Notes: generated from the letters alone by a model not told the origin. Shown: positions 1 through 6,775, numbered from the stretch's first letter. The stretch is 6,849 nt of DNA from Catenibacterium sp. co_0103 (GCF_004168205.1 NZ_RCYB01000098.1:1-6849); one strand, 5' to 3'. Translations and numbers: made by a program.

Positions 1-3
1 GTT

Positions 4-31
4 TTGGTGGATTTGAGTTTGGTTATATATT
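4..31 (+). promoter_or_regulatory. Weak candidate sigma-A promoter in the left repeat
   Basis: A possible -10 box TATATT (26-31) has a poor -35 candidate TTGGTG (4-9) at 16-bp spacing. Transcription would then begin near base 38, at the foot of the hairpin, giving an mRNA whose 5' end is the stem-loop. The right copy has TTGGGG at the matching place. The -35 match is weak, and the real promoter may lie upstream of the window. Confidence 0.25.
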
Positions 32-36
32 TGTGT

Positions 37-55
37 CCGCGCAACGAAGGCGCGG
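37..55 (+). promoter_or_regulatory. GC-rich hairpin in the leader of the operon
   Basis: CCGCGC (37-42) pairs perfectly with GCGCGG (50-55) around a seven-base loop, AACGAAG. It is strikingly GC-rich against AT-rich surroundings and ends only six bases before GGAGG. No T-run follows, so it is not an intrinsic terminator. It could be a 5' mRNA-stabilising stem, a translation control element or a protein-binding palindrome. The structure is seen directly; the function is inferred. Confidence 0.6.
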
Positions 56-61
56 GGAAAT

Positions 62-66
62 GGAGG
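62..66 (+). promoter_or_regulatory. Ribosome binding site that sets the start of the first gene
   Basis: GGAGG lies five bases before ATG 72. It favours this start over the in-frame GTG at 33, which has no Shine-Dalgarno sequence and lies upstream of the hairpin. The same arrangement occurs at 6781-6785 for the minus-strand gene. Confidence 0.85.
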
Positions 67-71
67 AAATC

Positions 72-1091
72 ATGAAACAAATCAAGACAGAAGATGCAGT
101 AGGGGCAGTATTATGTCATGATATTACTGAAATTGTGAGAGGCGTAAGAAAAGGCGCACGCTTTAGAAAAGGTCATATTGTGAGAGAAGAAGATATTCCT
201 GTATTGTTGTCTTTAGGAAAAGAAAACCTATATGTATGGGAAAATGATGAGACTATGATGCATGAAAATGAAGCAGCTGAAGCATTATGTAAGTTGTGTC
301 AAAATGATCATATGTCTACAACTGAAATTAAAGAAGGCAAAATAGAATTAATTAGCACCATTGATGGCTTGTTTAAAGTGAATAGAGAAAAGCTATTTGA
401 AGTAAATCGTATGGGTGAAATGATGATTGCGACAAGAAACGGAAATACAGTTGTTCATTCAGGTGATCATCTCGCAGGTATGCGTATTATTCCGTTAGTT
501 ATAAAAAAAGAAAAGATGGAAGAAGCATCAAAAATCACGGAGACACCAATACTTGAAGTAAAGCCTTTTGTATTTAAGAAAGCAGCCGTTATTACTACAG
601 GAAGTGAAGTCTATAAAGGACGTATCAAAGATACATTTACTCCTGTTATTATTGATAAATTAAAAGAATACAATGTAGAAGTCGTATTCCATAAATTATG
701 TCCAGATGATCCGGATATGGTCACAAGTGCTATAAAAGAAGCACTTGACATGCATGTGGATATGGTGATCTGTACGGGTGGTATGAGTGTTGATCTAGAT
801 GATAAGACACCACTCGCAATCAAGAATACAGGAGCCAATATTATTAGCTATGGTTCACCTGTTTTACCAGGTGCGATGTTCTTATTATCATATAAGGGAG
901 ATACACCAATTGTTGGTTTACCAGGATGTGTGATGTATGCAAAAAGAACAGTTTTTGATTTAGTTCTTCCTCGACTTGTAGCCAATGATCCAATCACTGC
1001 TGATGAACTTGCAATGCTTGGTGAAGGTGGTTTGTGTTTAAACTGTCCACAATGTACATTCCCAAATTGTGGCTTTGGAAAGGGCTGGTAG
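72..1091 (+). CDS. MoeA/MoaB-like molybdopterin-binding protein with Cys-rich tail
   Basis: This 339-residue protein is related to the molybdopterin-binding proteins found in selenium-dependent molybdenum hydroxylase clusters. It probably binds the pterin during cofactor maturation in the cytoplasm. The MoaB/MoeA-like fold occupies about residues 165-305. It shows TTGSEVYKGRIKD (175-187), CTGGMSVDLDD (234-244) and GLPGCVMYAK (282-291), which match the TG.E...G.I.D, TGG.S and GLPG motifs of MoeA. The N-terminal 160 residues are shorter than MoeA domains I-II, so this is not a canonical MoeA. The tail carries four cysteines (C322, C325, C328, C333; CX2CX2CX4C), possibly a metal or sulfur/selenium site. 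The start at ATG 72 is fixed by GGAGG and by the usual family opening (K.EDAVG). It is first in the operon, and its stop lies one base before the next ATG. The exact reaction is not established. Confidence 0.85.
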   Translation: MKQIKTEDAVGAVLCHDITEIVRGVRKGARFRKGHIVREEDIPVLLSLGKENLYVWENDETMMHENEAAEALCKLCQNDHMSTTEIKEGKIELISTIDGLFKVNREKLFEVNRMGEMMIATRNGNTVVHSGDHLAGMRIIPLVIKKEKMEEASKITETPILEVKPFVFKKAAVITTGSEVYKGRIKDTFTPVIIDKLKEYNVEVVFHKLCPDDPDMVTSAIKEALDMHVDMVICTGGMSVDLDDKTPLAIKNTGANIISYGSPVLPGAMFLLSYKGDTPIVGLPGCVMYAKRTVFDLVLPRLVANDPITADELAMLGEGGLCLNCPQCTFPNCGFGKGW

Positions 1092-1092
1092 G

Positions 1093-1446
1093 ATGACATA
1101 TCATAATCCTGAAAAATTTGATTTTAAAGTTAGACTTTTTAATGAAGAACCCTGTTTTGGAAAAGGTGTCTCACAGTTACTACATTTATGTGATAAGTAT
1201 GGCTCTTTAAGTAAGGCCTGTGAGGTTATGGGGATGTCCCATTCTAAAGCATGGAAGATATTAAAAAGAGCTGAAGAAGATCTAGATATGAAGTTATTAG
1301 AACGAGTATCTGGAGGAAGTAATGGAGGAGGAAGTGTTTTAAGCGAAGAAGGAAAGACATTATTAAAGAAATATGATGAATTCCAAAAAAGAATGAAAGA
1401 CTTCGCAGAAGAAACATTTCAAGAACTATTTAATGAAGAAAGATAA
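1093..1446 (+). CDS. ModE-like winged-helix regulator lacking molybdate-binding domains
   Basis: This 117-residue protein matches the DNA-binding part of ModE, a LysR-like winged helix. The helix-turn-helix spans about residues 37-64 (GSLSKACEVMGMSHSKAWKI). It is followed by the glycine-rich wing SGGSNGGGSVLSEEGKTLL (73-91), a ModE-family hallmark. There is no C-terminal MOP/TOBE domain, so it cannot bind molybdate the way E. coli ModE does, and any effector is unknown. The ATG at 1093 was chosen because it lies one base past the preceding stop, with AAGGG upstream. An in-frame TTG at 1069 would add eight residues and is less likely. Its place inside the operon suggests it controls these genes or the hydroxylase genes; that is inference. 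Confidence 0.85.
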   Translation: MTYHNPEKFDFKVRLFNEEPCFGKGVSQLLHLCDKYGSLSKACEVMGMSHSKAWKILKRAEEDLDMKLLERVSGGSNGGGSVLSEEGKTLLKKYDEFQKRMKDFAEETFQELFNEER

Positions 1447-1663
1447 ATATTTGATCATTGCGTTTGATTCTACAAGCCATGCACTAGACTTAGAAGATAA
1501 AGCAAAAAATAAAATGCAGGGAAGATTAATTCCTCTTCCAAGAGAAATAGAAGCAGGTTGTGGACTCTGTTTTGCCTCTTTAGACCTAGACCAAGAGAAA
1601 TGGCTTAGATTCTTAAAAGAAGAACATGTACAATATGCTTATATGAAAGAGGTGATTTTCTAA
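1433..1663 (+). CDS. DUF3343 small protein, putative Se/S carrier
   Basis: This 76-residue protein has the DUF3343 signature: IPLPRE (33-38) followed by AGCGLC (41-46), placing cysteines at 43 and 46. Family members commonly sit beside SelD, YedF and the class V aminotransferase, and have been proposed to carry sulfur or selenium on the conserved cysteine. That role is a context-based proposal. The gene overlaps the end of the regulator gene by 14 nt and has no strong ribosome site of its own, so translation is probably coupled. Its stop overlaps the selD start by one base (TAATG). Confidence 0.85.
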   Translation: MKKDKYLIIAFDSTSHALDLEDKAKNKMQGRLIPLPREIEAGCGLCFASLDLDQEKWLRFLKEEHVQYAYMKEVIF

Positions 1664-2685
1664 TGAGTGAAAAGATTTACTGTCAGGGTGGAGGATGCAG
1701 CGCAAAGCTTGGCGCAAAGAAGCTCTCTCGCATCCTTGAAAAGATTGATAAGTATGAAGATCCAGACTTGTTAGTAGGCTTTGATAGTCATGATGATGCA
1801 TCTGTATTAAAGATTACTGAAGATAAGGGAATTGTCTCTACATTGGATTTCTTTCCACCAATGGTAGAAGATCCTTATCTTTATGGTCAGATTGCAGCTA
1901 CCAATGCATTAAGCGATGTTTATGCTATGGGCGGTGTGCCTAGAACGGCTTTAAATATTGTCTGTTTCCCAGAGGAAGAAGATTTAAATATATTAGGAAG
2001 AATTATTGAAGGTGGGAATGATAAGTTAAAAGAAGCTCATGTCACACTATCTGGAGGGCATTCTATTAGAGATACTTCTATTAAGTATGGCTTAAGCGTG
2101 ACTGGCATTGTGGATGTTGATTCTATTAAGACAAACAATAATGCCAAGACGGGAGATGTACTTATTCTTACTAAGAAATTAGGCGTAGGTATGACACTTA
2201 ATGCGATGCGTATGAAAGACGCTGCGCCAGAAGTATTAGATGATGTTTTTAAGAGTATGACAACACTTAATAAGTATGCTGCAGAACTACTTAAACCATA
2301 TGATGTTCATGCACTGACTGATGTCACAGGTTTTGGTTTAATGGTTCATTTAAATGAGATGTTAGATCATAAAAAGAGTGCAATACTTTATGGAAACAAT
2401 ATCCCTTATTTTAGAGATTGTCCTTACTATGTAGATGAATTCTATTTAAGTGGAGCTGCTCAGACAAATAGAAATAGTGTAGAAAAAGAAGTTGTTTTTG
2501 AGAAGGAAAACTTCTTCTTAGAAGAAATTATGTATGATCCTCAGACAAGTGGAGGATTGCTTGCGAGTGTTGCGAAAAAAGACTTGGATGACATACTTGA
2601 TGCATTTAAAGAAGCAGGAAGAGAATGTTATGTCATTGGAGAAGTTGTTGATTTAAAAGACAAAAGTATATATGTAGGAGAATAG
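1663..2685 (+). CDS. Selenide, water dikinase (selenophosphate synthetase), cysteine form
   Basis: SelD makes selenophosphate from selenide and ATP, in the cytoplasm. The 340 residues match the usual family length. The catalytic segment GGGCSAK gives Cys12 and Lys15, equivalent to Cys17 and Lys20 of E. coli SelD. The codon is TGC, so this is not a selenocysteine-containing form. Metal/ATP-site aspartates are visible in HDDAS (Asp45), LSDVYAMGG (Asp85) and LTDVTGFG (Asp220). Other family blocks are LDFFPPMVEDPYLYGQ (61-76) and DPQTSGGLL (292-300). AGAGGTGA at 1648-1655 is a good ribosome site. With no selA, selB or selC here and with YqeB and YqeC present, the product probably serves the molybdenum cofactor selenium ligand; use for selenocysteine or selenouridine elsewhere in the genome cannot be excluded. 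Confidence 0.97.
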   Translation: MSEKIYCQGGGCSAKLGAKKLSRILEKIDKYEDPDLLVGFDSHDDASVLKITEDKGIVSTLDFFPPMVEDPYLYGQIAATNALSDVYAMGGVPRTALNIVCFPEEEDLNILGRIIEGGNDKLKEAHVTLSGGHSIRDTSIKYGLSVTGIVDVDSIKTNNNAKTGDVLILTKKLGVGMTLNAMRMKDAAPEVLDDVFKSMTTLNKYAAELLKPYDVHALTDVTGFGLMVHLNEMLDHKKSAILYGNNIPYFRDCPYYVDEFYLSGAAQTNRNSVEKEVVFEKENFFLEEIMYDPQTSGGLLASVAKKDLDDILDAFKEAGRECYVIGEVVDLKDKSIYVGE

Positions 2686-2687
2686 AG

Positions 2688-3269
2688 ATGAGAAAGTTAG
2701 ATGCAAGAGGATTAGAATGTCCATTACCAGTTGTAAAGACTAAGGAATTATTAAAGGAAAGTAGTGAAGCTGTAGAAGTATTAGTAGATAATGAAACAGC
2801 TGTAGAAAACTTAAAGAAGTTTGCGAAAGTAAAAGGTTATGATGCTGTAAGTAGTAAAGTCAACGAAGATTATACTGTAGTTATCAGTTCAAGCGAACAG
2901 GTTGTAGAAGAAAAGAAGGCTGAAAATATCTTAAAAGGACAGATTGTTGTAATAAGCAGTAATAGTTTAGGAAGTGACAAGGAATTAGGTAAAATCTTAA
3001 TGAAATCTTTCATTTTTGCGCTTACTAAGCAGGATGCCTTTCCAGAAACAATTCTTTTCTATAATGAAGGTGTAAAGATCACTACACAGGAAAGTGATAC
3101 AGTGAATGATTTATTATTCTTAGATTCTGTTGGTGTTGAAATTGTGAACTGTGGAACATGCTTGGATTTCTTTAAGTTAAAAGATGATTTAAAAGTGGGC
3201 AGCATTACAAATATGTATGATATTGTAGAAAGAATGGAAAAGGCTGAAAAAGTCATCAAGCCTAACTAA
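2688..3269 (+). CDS. YedF-type selenium metabolism protein (TusA-like plus DsrE-like)
   Basis: This is a two-domain, 193-residue protein. The N-terminal 70 residues are a TusA/SirA-like domain with LDARGLECPLPVVK (4-17), where Cys11 of the CPxP motif is the sulfur-carrying residue in TusA. A linker (about 70-82) leads to a DsrE-like domain (about 83-187) with IVVISSNSLGSD (86-97) and the pair CGTC (155-158). This layout and length match the YedF family tied to SelD loci. By analogy with TusA it may shuttle persulfide or perselenide; no activity has been demonstrated that I can cite. The gene starts two bases after the selD stop, with TAGGAG about seven bases upstream of the ATG. Confidence 0.93.
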   Translation: MRKLDARGLECPLPVVKTKELLKESSEAVEVLVDNETAVENLKKFAKVKGYDAVSSKVNEDYTVVISSSEQVVEEKKAENILKGQIVVISSNSLGSDKELGKILMKSFIFALTKQDAFPETILFYNEGVKITTQESDTVNDLLFLDSVGVEIVNCGTCLDFFKLKDDLKVGSITNMYDIVERMEKAEKVIKPN

Positions 3270-3270
3270 T

Positions 3271-4089
3271 ATGAATAATCTTGTAGTAGTAAGAGGTGGC
3301 GGTGATATTGCGACTGGCACTATTTATAAGCTTGCCCGCTGTGGGTTTCATGTTCTTGTATTAGAAATAGAACATCCAAGTGCGATTAGACGCAATGTTG
3401 CATACTCTGAAGCAGTATATGATGGTTATAAGGAAGTAGAAGGTATTGAATGTGTATTGATTCATTCACTTAATGAATTAGAATCTGTTTTTAAACACAA
3501 TAAAATTGCGATGATGGTAGATCCTAAAGGTAGTTCTATTGATATCTTAAAGCCAGAAATAGTGATTGATGCGATACTTGCGAAAAAGAATATGGGGACT
3601 TCAAGAAATATGGCACCTATCACAATTGGTTTAGGTCCTGGATTTAATGCAGGAAAAGATGTAGATATCGTAATTGAAACAATGCGCGGACATCGCTTAG
3701 GCCGCTTGATTGAAGAAGGACCAGCAATGAAAAATACAGGTATTCCTGGACTTATTAAAGGATACGGGAAAGAACGTGTTATTCATGCAGAAGTAGAAGG
3801 TACAGTTCATCAGATAAAGAAGATTACAGATACAGTTGAAAAAGGAGACGTGCTTGCTTATATAGAAAACAAGGAAGGACAACATCCTGTATATGCTTCT
3901 ATGTCAGGCTTACTAAGAGGTTTGATTCGAGAAGGTTATTATGTCACAAAGGGCTTTAAGATGGCAGATATTGATCCTCGTTTAGATGAATATGAAAACT
4001 GCTTCACTATTTCAGATAAAGCAAGATGTATTGCAGGTGGTGTATTAGAAGCCATCTTCTATTTAAGGGGTCAACATGATTTATCTTGA
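3271..4089 (+). CDS. YqeB, selenium-dependent molybdenum hydroxylase maturation protein
   Basis: This 272-residue protein belongs to the EF2563/YqeB family, a marker of selenium-dependent molybdenum hydroxylase systems. The N-terminus has a glycine-rich nucleotide-binding-like motif, RGGGDIATG (8-16). The conserved middle reads APITIGLGPGFNAGKDVD (115-132), followed by ETMRGHRLGRLI (136-147). The C-terminal part (about 165-240) looks like a small lipoyl/biotinyl-type beta domain (EVEGTV, VEKGDVLAYI, SGLLRGLIREG). Its biochemical role is unproven; conserved context points to cofactor selenation or maturation. It starts one base after the yedF stop and lacks an obvious Shine-Dalgarno sequence, so translation is probably coupled. 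It overlaps the next gene by 14 nt. Confidence 0.93.
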   Translation: MNNLVVVRGGGDIATGTIYKLARCGFHVLVLEIEHPSAIRRNVAYSEAVYDGYKEVEGIECVLIHSLNELESVFKHNKIAMMVDPKGSSIDILKPEIVIDAILAKKNMGTSRNMAPITIGLGPGFNAGKDVDIVIETMRGHRLGRLIEEGPAMKNTGIPGLIKGYGKERVIHAEVEGTVHQIKKITDTVEKGDVLAYIENKEGQHPVYASMSGLLRGLIREGYYVTKGFKMADIDPRLDEYENCFTISDKARCIAGGVLEAIFYLRGQHDLS

Positions 4090-5176
4090 TCAAGGGGCAA
4101 CAAGTTTTCCTAAACTGCCCGCTGTTAAACAGGCAGTAATGGATGCACTTGACAACAATATGAATGCCCAAAGAAGTACAGGCGCTTTTAAGACGGATCG
4201 TCTTTTATATTCAACTCGTAAACTTGTTGCACAGTATTTTAATCTGCCTTCTTTTGACCATGTGATTTTTAATAGTGGTAATACAGAAAGCTTAAATACA
4301 TGTTTAAAAGGAATCTTATCAAAGGATGATCATGTCATTACGACTTATGCGGAACATAATTCTGTCTTAAGACCGCTTCGTCAAATAGGTGTTGATTTAA
4401 CTGTTACAGCACCTTATAAGGAAGATATTCTTAAAGAAATAAGAGAAGACACAAAGATGATTGTAATGACGCACAGTTCTAATGTGACAGGAGAACTCTA
4501 TGATATAGATACCATTGGTCAAATAGCCTATGAAAATCATATCTTATTTGTGGTTGATAGTGCACAAAGTGCAGGTCATATCTCTATTGATATGCAGAAA
4601 TCTCATATTGATTTGCTTACTTTTAGTGGTCATAAGGCATTACTAGGAATGAGCGGGGTAGGAGGAATCTGTGTCAATACAGATATATTGATTCACCCAC
4701 TTAAGACAGGTGGGACAGGCATTGATTCCTTTAATAAAAAACAACCTGATAGTTATCCTGAACACTTAGAAGCAGGTACTTTGAATATACCTGGTATTGC
4801 CTCTTTAAATGCAGGTATGACTTATTTATTAGAACATCAAAAAGAGATAGAAGAAAAAGAAAAACAGCTTTTTGATGCTTTATATGAAGGTATGAAACGT
4901 ATTAATGGAATCACATTCTATTGTGATTATGATGCATGTCTGCATACACCTATCATTGCCTTTAATCTTGAAGATTATGATTCATCTAAGATCAGTGATG
5001 TCTTAAGTTATAAATATGATATCATTACACGATGTGGTGCCCATTGTGCACCACTGATGCATACACATCTTAATACAGTAGAAAGAGGCATTGTACGCTT
5101 CAGTTTATCATTTATGAATAGTATGGAAGAAGTCAATATTGTCATTGATGTCTTAAAGGAGATGACTGAAGAATGA
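4076..5176 (+). CDS. Class V aminotransferase, cysteine desulfurase/selenocysteine lyase type
   Basis: This 366-residue PLP enzyme is of the EF2568 family, related to NifS/CsdB. It probably releases sulfur or selenium from cysteine or selenocysteine to supply the neighbouring carriers and SelD. Visible PLP-site elements are YAEHNSVLRPL with His94, DSAQSAGH with Asp161, and SGHKALLG with the Schiff-base Lys187. GAHCAPL (321-327) places the likely catalytic Cys324. EAGTLNIPG (232-240) is another family block. The start is YLDQGATS, as usual for the family, with AAGGGG five bases before the ATG. It overlaps yqeB by 14 nt and yqeC by 4 nt (ATGA). Whether it prefers cysteine or selenocysteine cannot be read from sequence. 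Confidence 0.93.
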   Translation: MIYLDQGATSFPKLPAVKQAVMDALDNNMNAQRSTGAFKTDRLLYSTRKLVAQYFNLPSFDHVIFNSGNTESLNTCLKGILSKDDHVITTYAEHNSVLRPLRQIGVDLTVTAPYKEDILKEIREDTKMIVMTHSSNVTGELYDIDTIGQIAYENHILFVVDSAQSAGHISIDMQKSHIDLLTFSGHKALLGMSGVGGICVNTDILIHPLKTGGTGIDSFNKKQPDSYPEHLEAGTLNIPGIASLNAGMTYLLEHQKEIEEKEKQLFDALYEGMKRINGITFYCDYDACLHTPIIAFNLEDYDSSKISDVLSYKYDIITRCGAHCAPLMHTHLNTVERGIVRFSLSFMNSMEEVNIVIDVLKEMTEE

Positions 5177-6540
5177 TCATTAGTATTATTGGGTCAGGTG
5201 GAAAAACAACACGTATGAAGGAATTACTTCATCAATATAAAGAAGAAGGAAAAACAGTTCTTATGACGACTTCAACACATATGCGTATAGAAGAAGATAC
5301 TTTAGTTAATCCAACTTATGAAGAAATTCAGGAAGAAATAAAAAACAAAGGCTATGCCTTTGCAGGCAATCGTTTTGATGAATTTAAGATCAAGGCATTA
5401 GATCAGAATTTACTCGATCAATTAAAAAAAGAAGTAGATGTCATTTTAATTGAAGCAGATGGCTCTAGAAGTATGCCTTTAAAGGTGCCTGCAGACTATG
5501 AACCTGTCATAGACGAGGATACAGATCAAATCATTTTGATTACATCTATGAAAGGCTTAGGAAAACGAGTCAAGGATGTTGTACATCGTTATGAATTATT
5601 AGACCTTGATCCAGAAAAAATAGTAGATGGTGCACTTATACAGCAGTTCGTGAGATATTATTTAAAAAGATATCCTGATGCAGTTATAGAAGTAAAACAG
5701 CCTGAAGGGCTTTATCAAAGAGCTTTGGCTTCTTTAATAGAACACAACGTAGATGTGACATGTATACAAAAAGAGTGGTTCATGCCCCAGCCAAAATTAG
5801 TATTATTAGGTGCTGGACATGTTTCACAATATGTAGAAAAAACAGCGCACTTATTAGATTTCTATACAATAGTCATTGATAATCGTGAAGAATTTGCGAA
5901 TAAAAATATTTTTACAGAAGCCCAGGAAGTGCATTGTGTCAATTATGAGGAAGCAGAACAGTATTTTCCAAAAGAAGAGAATACATGTTATGTTATTGTG
6001 ACAAGAGGACATAAGGACGATAAAGTCTGTCTTAAAAAGGCACTCGATCAAAAAGCTCTTTATGTTGGAATGATTGGAAGCAAGGGTAAAGTAAAAAAAA
6101 CTATGGATGCCTTAATAGAAGAAGGTTATGACGAATCTTTATTAAAACAAGTTCATGCACCTATTGGCCTTCCAATCAATTCACAAACGCCTGCAGAAAT
6201 TGCGATTAGTATTATGGCTGAAATTATACAGATTAAAAATACGCATCAATACTCTACAATGACAAGTGATCTCTATCATACCAAAGAGAAAGGAACTCTT
6301 TGTATCATTACATCTAAAGAAGGGTCTGCACCTCGAGGAGTAGGAAGCATGATGCTTGTTACTGATGATCACATCATTGAAACAATTGGTGGAGGGCGTG
6401 TCGAATACCAGGCAATATGTGACGCTAGAAATGAAGAAGGTATACGTTCTCATCACTATGAATTAAGTAATAAAGAAGGTGCAACACTAGGTATGATTTG
6501 TGGTGGTCGTAACGAAGTGTTATTTATTCCATTAAAGTAG
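5173..6540 (+). CDS. YqeC-XdhC fusion, molybdenum hydroxylase accessory protein
   Basis: This 455-residue protein joins two accessory families that are often separate. Residues 1-200 are YqeC: a P-loop-like GSGGKTT (7-13) and EADGSRSMPLK (94-104). Residues 205-352 form the Rossmann-type XdhC C-terminal domain: LLGAGHVS (211-218), IDNREEFAN (235-243), TRGHKDD (277-283), GMIGSKGK (299-306) and PIGLPINSQTPAEIA (330-344). Residues 365-455 form the XdhC/CoxI domain: GSAPRGVGSMMLV (384-396), IGGGRVE (405-411) and LGMICGG (439-445) with Cys443. The two XdhC modules stand in the reverse of the classical XdhC order. XdhC proteins bind molybdenum cofactor and help insert its terminal ligand into hydroxylases; YqeC's exact role is unknown. 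The ATGA overlap with the preceding stop, with AAGGAG upstream, implies coupled translation. The stop region overlaps the convergent gene by 17 nt. Confidence 0.92.
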   Translation: MIISIIGSGGKTTRMKELLHQYKEEGKTVLMTTSTHMRIEEDTLVNPTYEEIQEEIKNKGYAFAGNRFDEFKIKALDQNLLDQLKKEVDVILIEADGSRSMPLKVPADYEPVIDEDTDQIILITSMKGLGKRVKDVVHRYELLDLDPEKIVDGALIQQFVRYYLKRYPDAVIEVKQPEGLYQRALASLIEHNVDVTCIQKEWFMPQPKLVLLGAGHVSQYVEKTAHLLDFYTIVIDNREEFANKNIFTEAQEVHCVNYEEAEQYFPKEENTCYVIVTRGHKDDKVCLKKALDQKALYVGMIGSKGKVKKTMDALIEEGYDESLLKQVHAPIGLPINSQTPAEIAISIMAEIIQIKNTHQYSTMTSDLYHTKEKGTLCIITSKEGSAPRGVGSMMLVTDDHIIETIGGGRVEYQAICDARNEEGIRSHHYELSNKEGATLGMICGGRNEVLFIPLK

Positions 6541-6775
6541 AAAGCGTGCAGGGCTGATCAGTCTGCATGATAATGCAATCTGATTGTATATCATCATAAA
6601 GTAATATACGATTATCAGGAAATATATAACGTTGAATACGTGACTGATCAAAATCCACAATTTCATTTTCAATAAAAGAAGGATGAAGTGTATTTTCTAT
6701 AGAATGACATATTCTAAGGAAAATGTCGCTTGATTCTTCTTTTTTAATTTTATAAACGTATAAATAAGATCTCAT
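6524..6775 (-). CDS. Small convergent protein of unknown function (83 residues)
   Basis: I do not recognise this protein. The ATG at 6775 has the same GGAGG at five-base spacing as the first operon gene, because both sit on copies of the inverted repeat. The 83 residues are mixed charged and hydrophobic with no signal peptide or membrane segment. They open with MRSYLYVYKI and include a hydrophobic, acidic middle. Codon choice (AGA, TTA, CTT, ATA, GAT) resembles the neighbours, which supports a real gene. An in-frame GTG at 6814 would add 13 residues from the repeat and is rejected for lack of a ribosome site. It ends tail-to-tail with the yqeC-xdhC fusion, overlapping by 17 nt. It could also be a chance frame opened by the repeat's start site. 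Confidence 0.5.
   Translation of the reverse strand: MRSYLYVYKIKKEESSDIFLRICHSIENTLHPSFIENEIVDFDQSRIQRYIFPDNRILLYDDIQSDCIIMQTDQPCTLSTLME

Larger units (their letters stand above)
1..75 (+). repeat. Left copy of a 75-bp inverted repeat carrying a gene leader
   Basis: This stretch matches the reverse complement of 6772-6846 at 73 of 75 positions. The mismatches are at 8 (T here, G in the other copy) and 71 (C here, T in the other). It contains an AT-rich block (about 11-34), a GC-rich hairpin (37-55), the ribosome site GGAGG (62-66) and the start codon of the first operon gene (72-74). Identity ends one base after the ATG. Because it begins at base 1, its true outer border may lie outside the window. 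No transposase or recombinase is visible, so its nature is open: a repeated leader, a recombination site, or an assembly effect. Confidence 0.95.

Noticed and set aside
33..71. In-frame GTG start giving the first gene 13 extra residues
   Set aside because: It has no Shine-Dalgarno sequence and spans the hairpin, while GGAGG sits five bases before ATG 72. The same 13 residues appear before the minus-strand gene only because the DNA is repeated.
848..1099. Minus-strand open frame opposite the end of the first gene
   Set aside because: It is a shadow of a well-supported coding region with clear MoeA-like motifs. Other minus-strand frames opposite the operon (611-838, 1613-1801, 3059-3259, 3697-3885, 5854-6051, 6181-6456) were dropped for the same reason.
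1663..1720. Selenocysteine codon or SECIS element in selD
   Set aside because: The catalytic position is encoded by TGC and the frame has no internal TGA.
6545..6569. Imperfect hairpin (stem around TGCAG/CTGCA) after the operon stop as a terminator
   Set aside because: The stem has G-U pairs and a nine-base loop, no T-run follows on either strand, and it lies inside the convergent coding frame.
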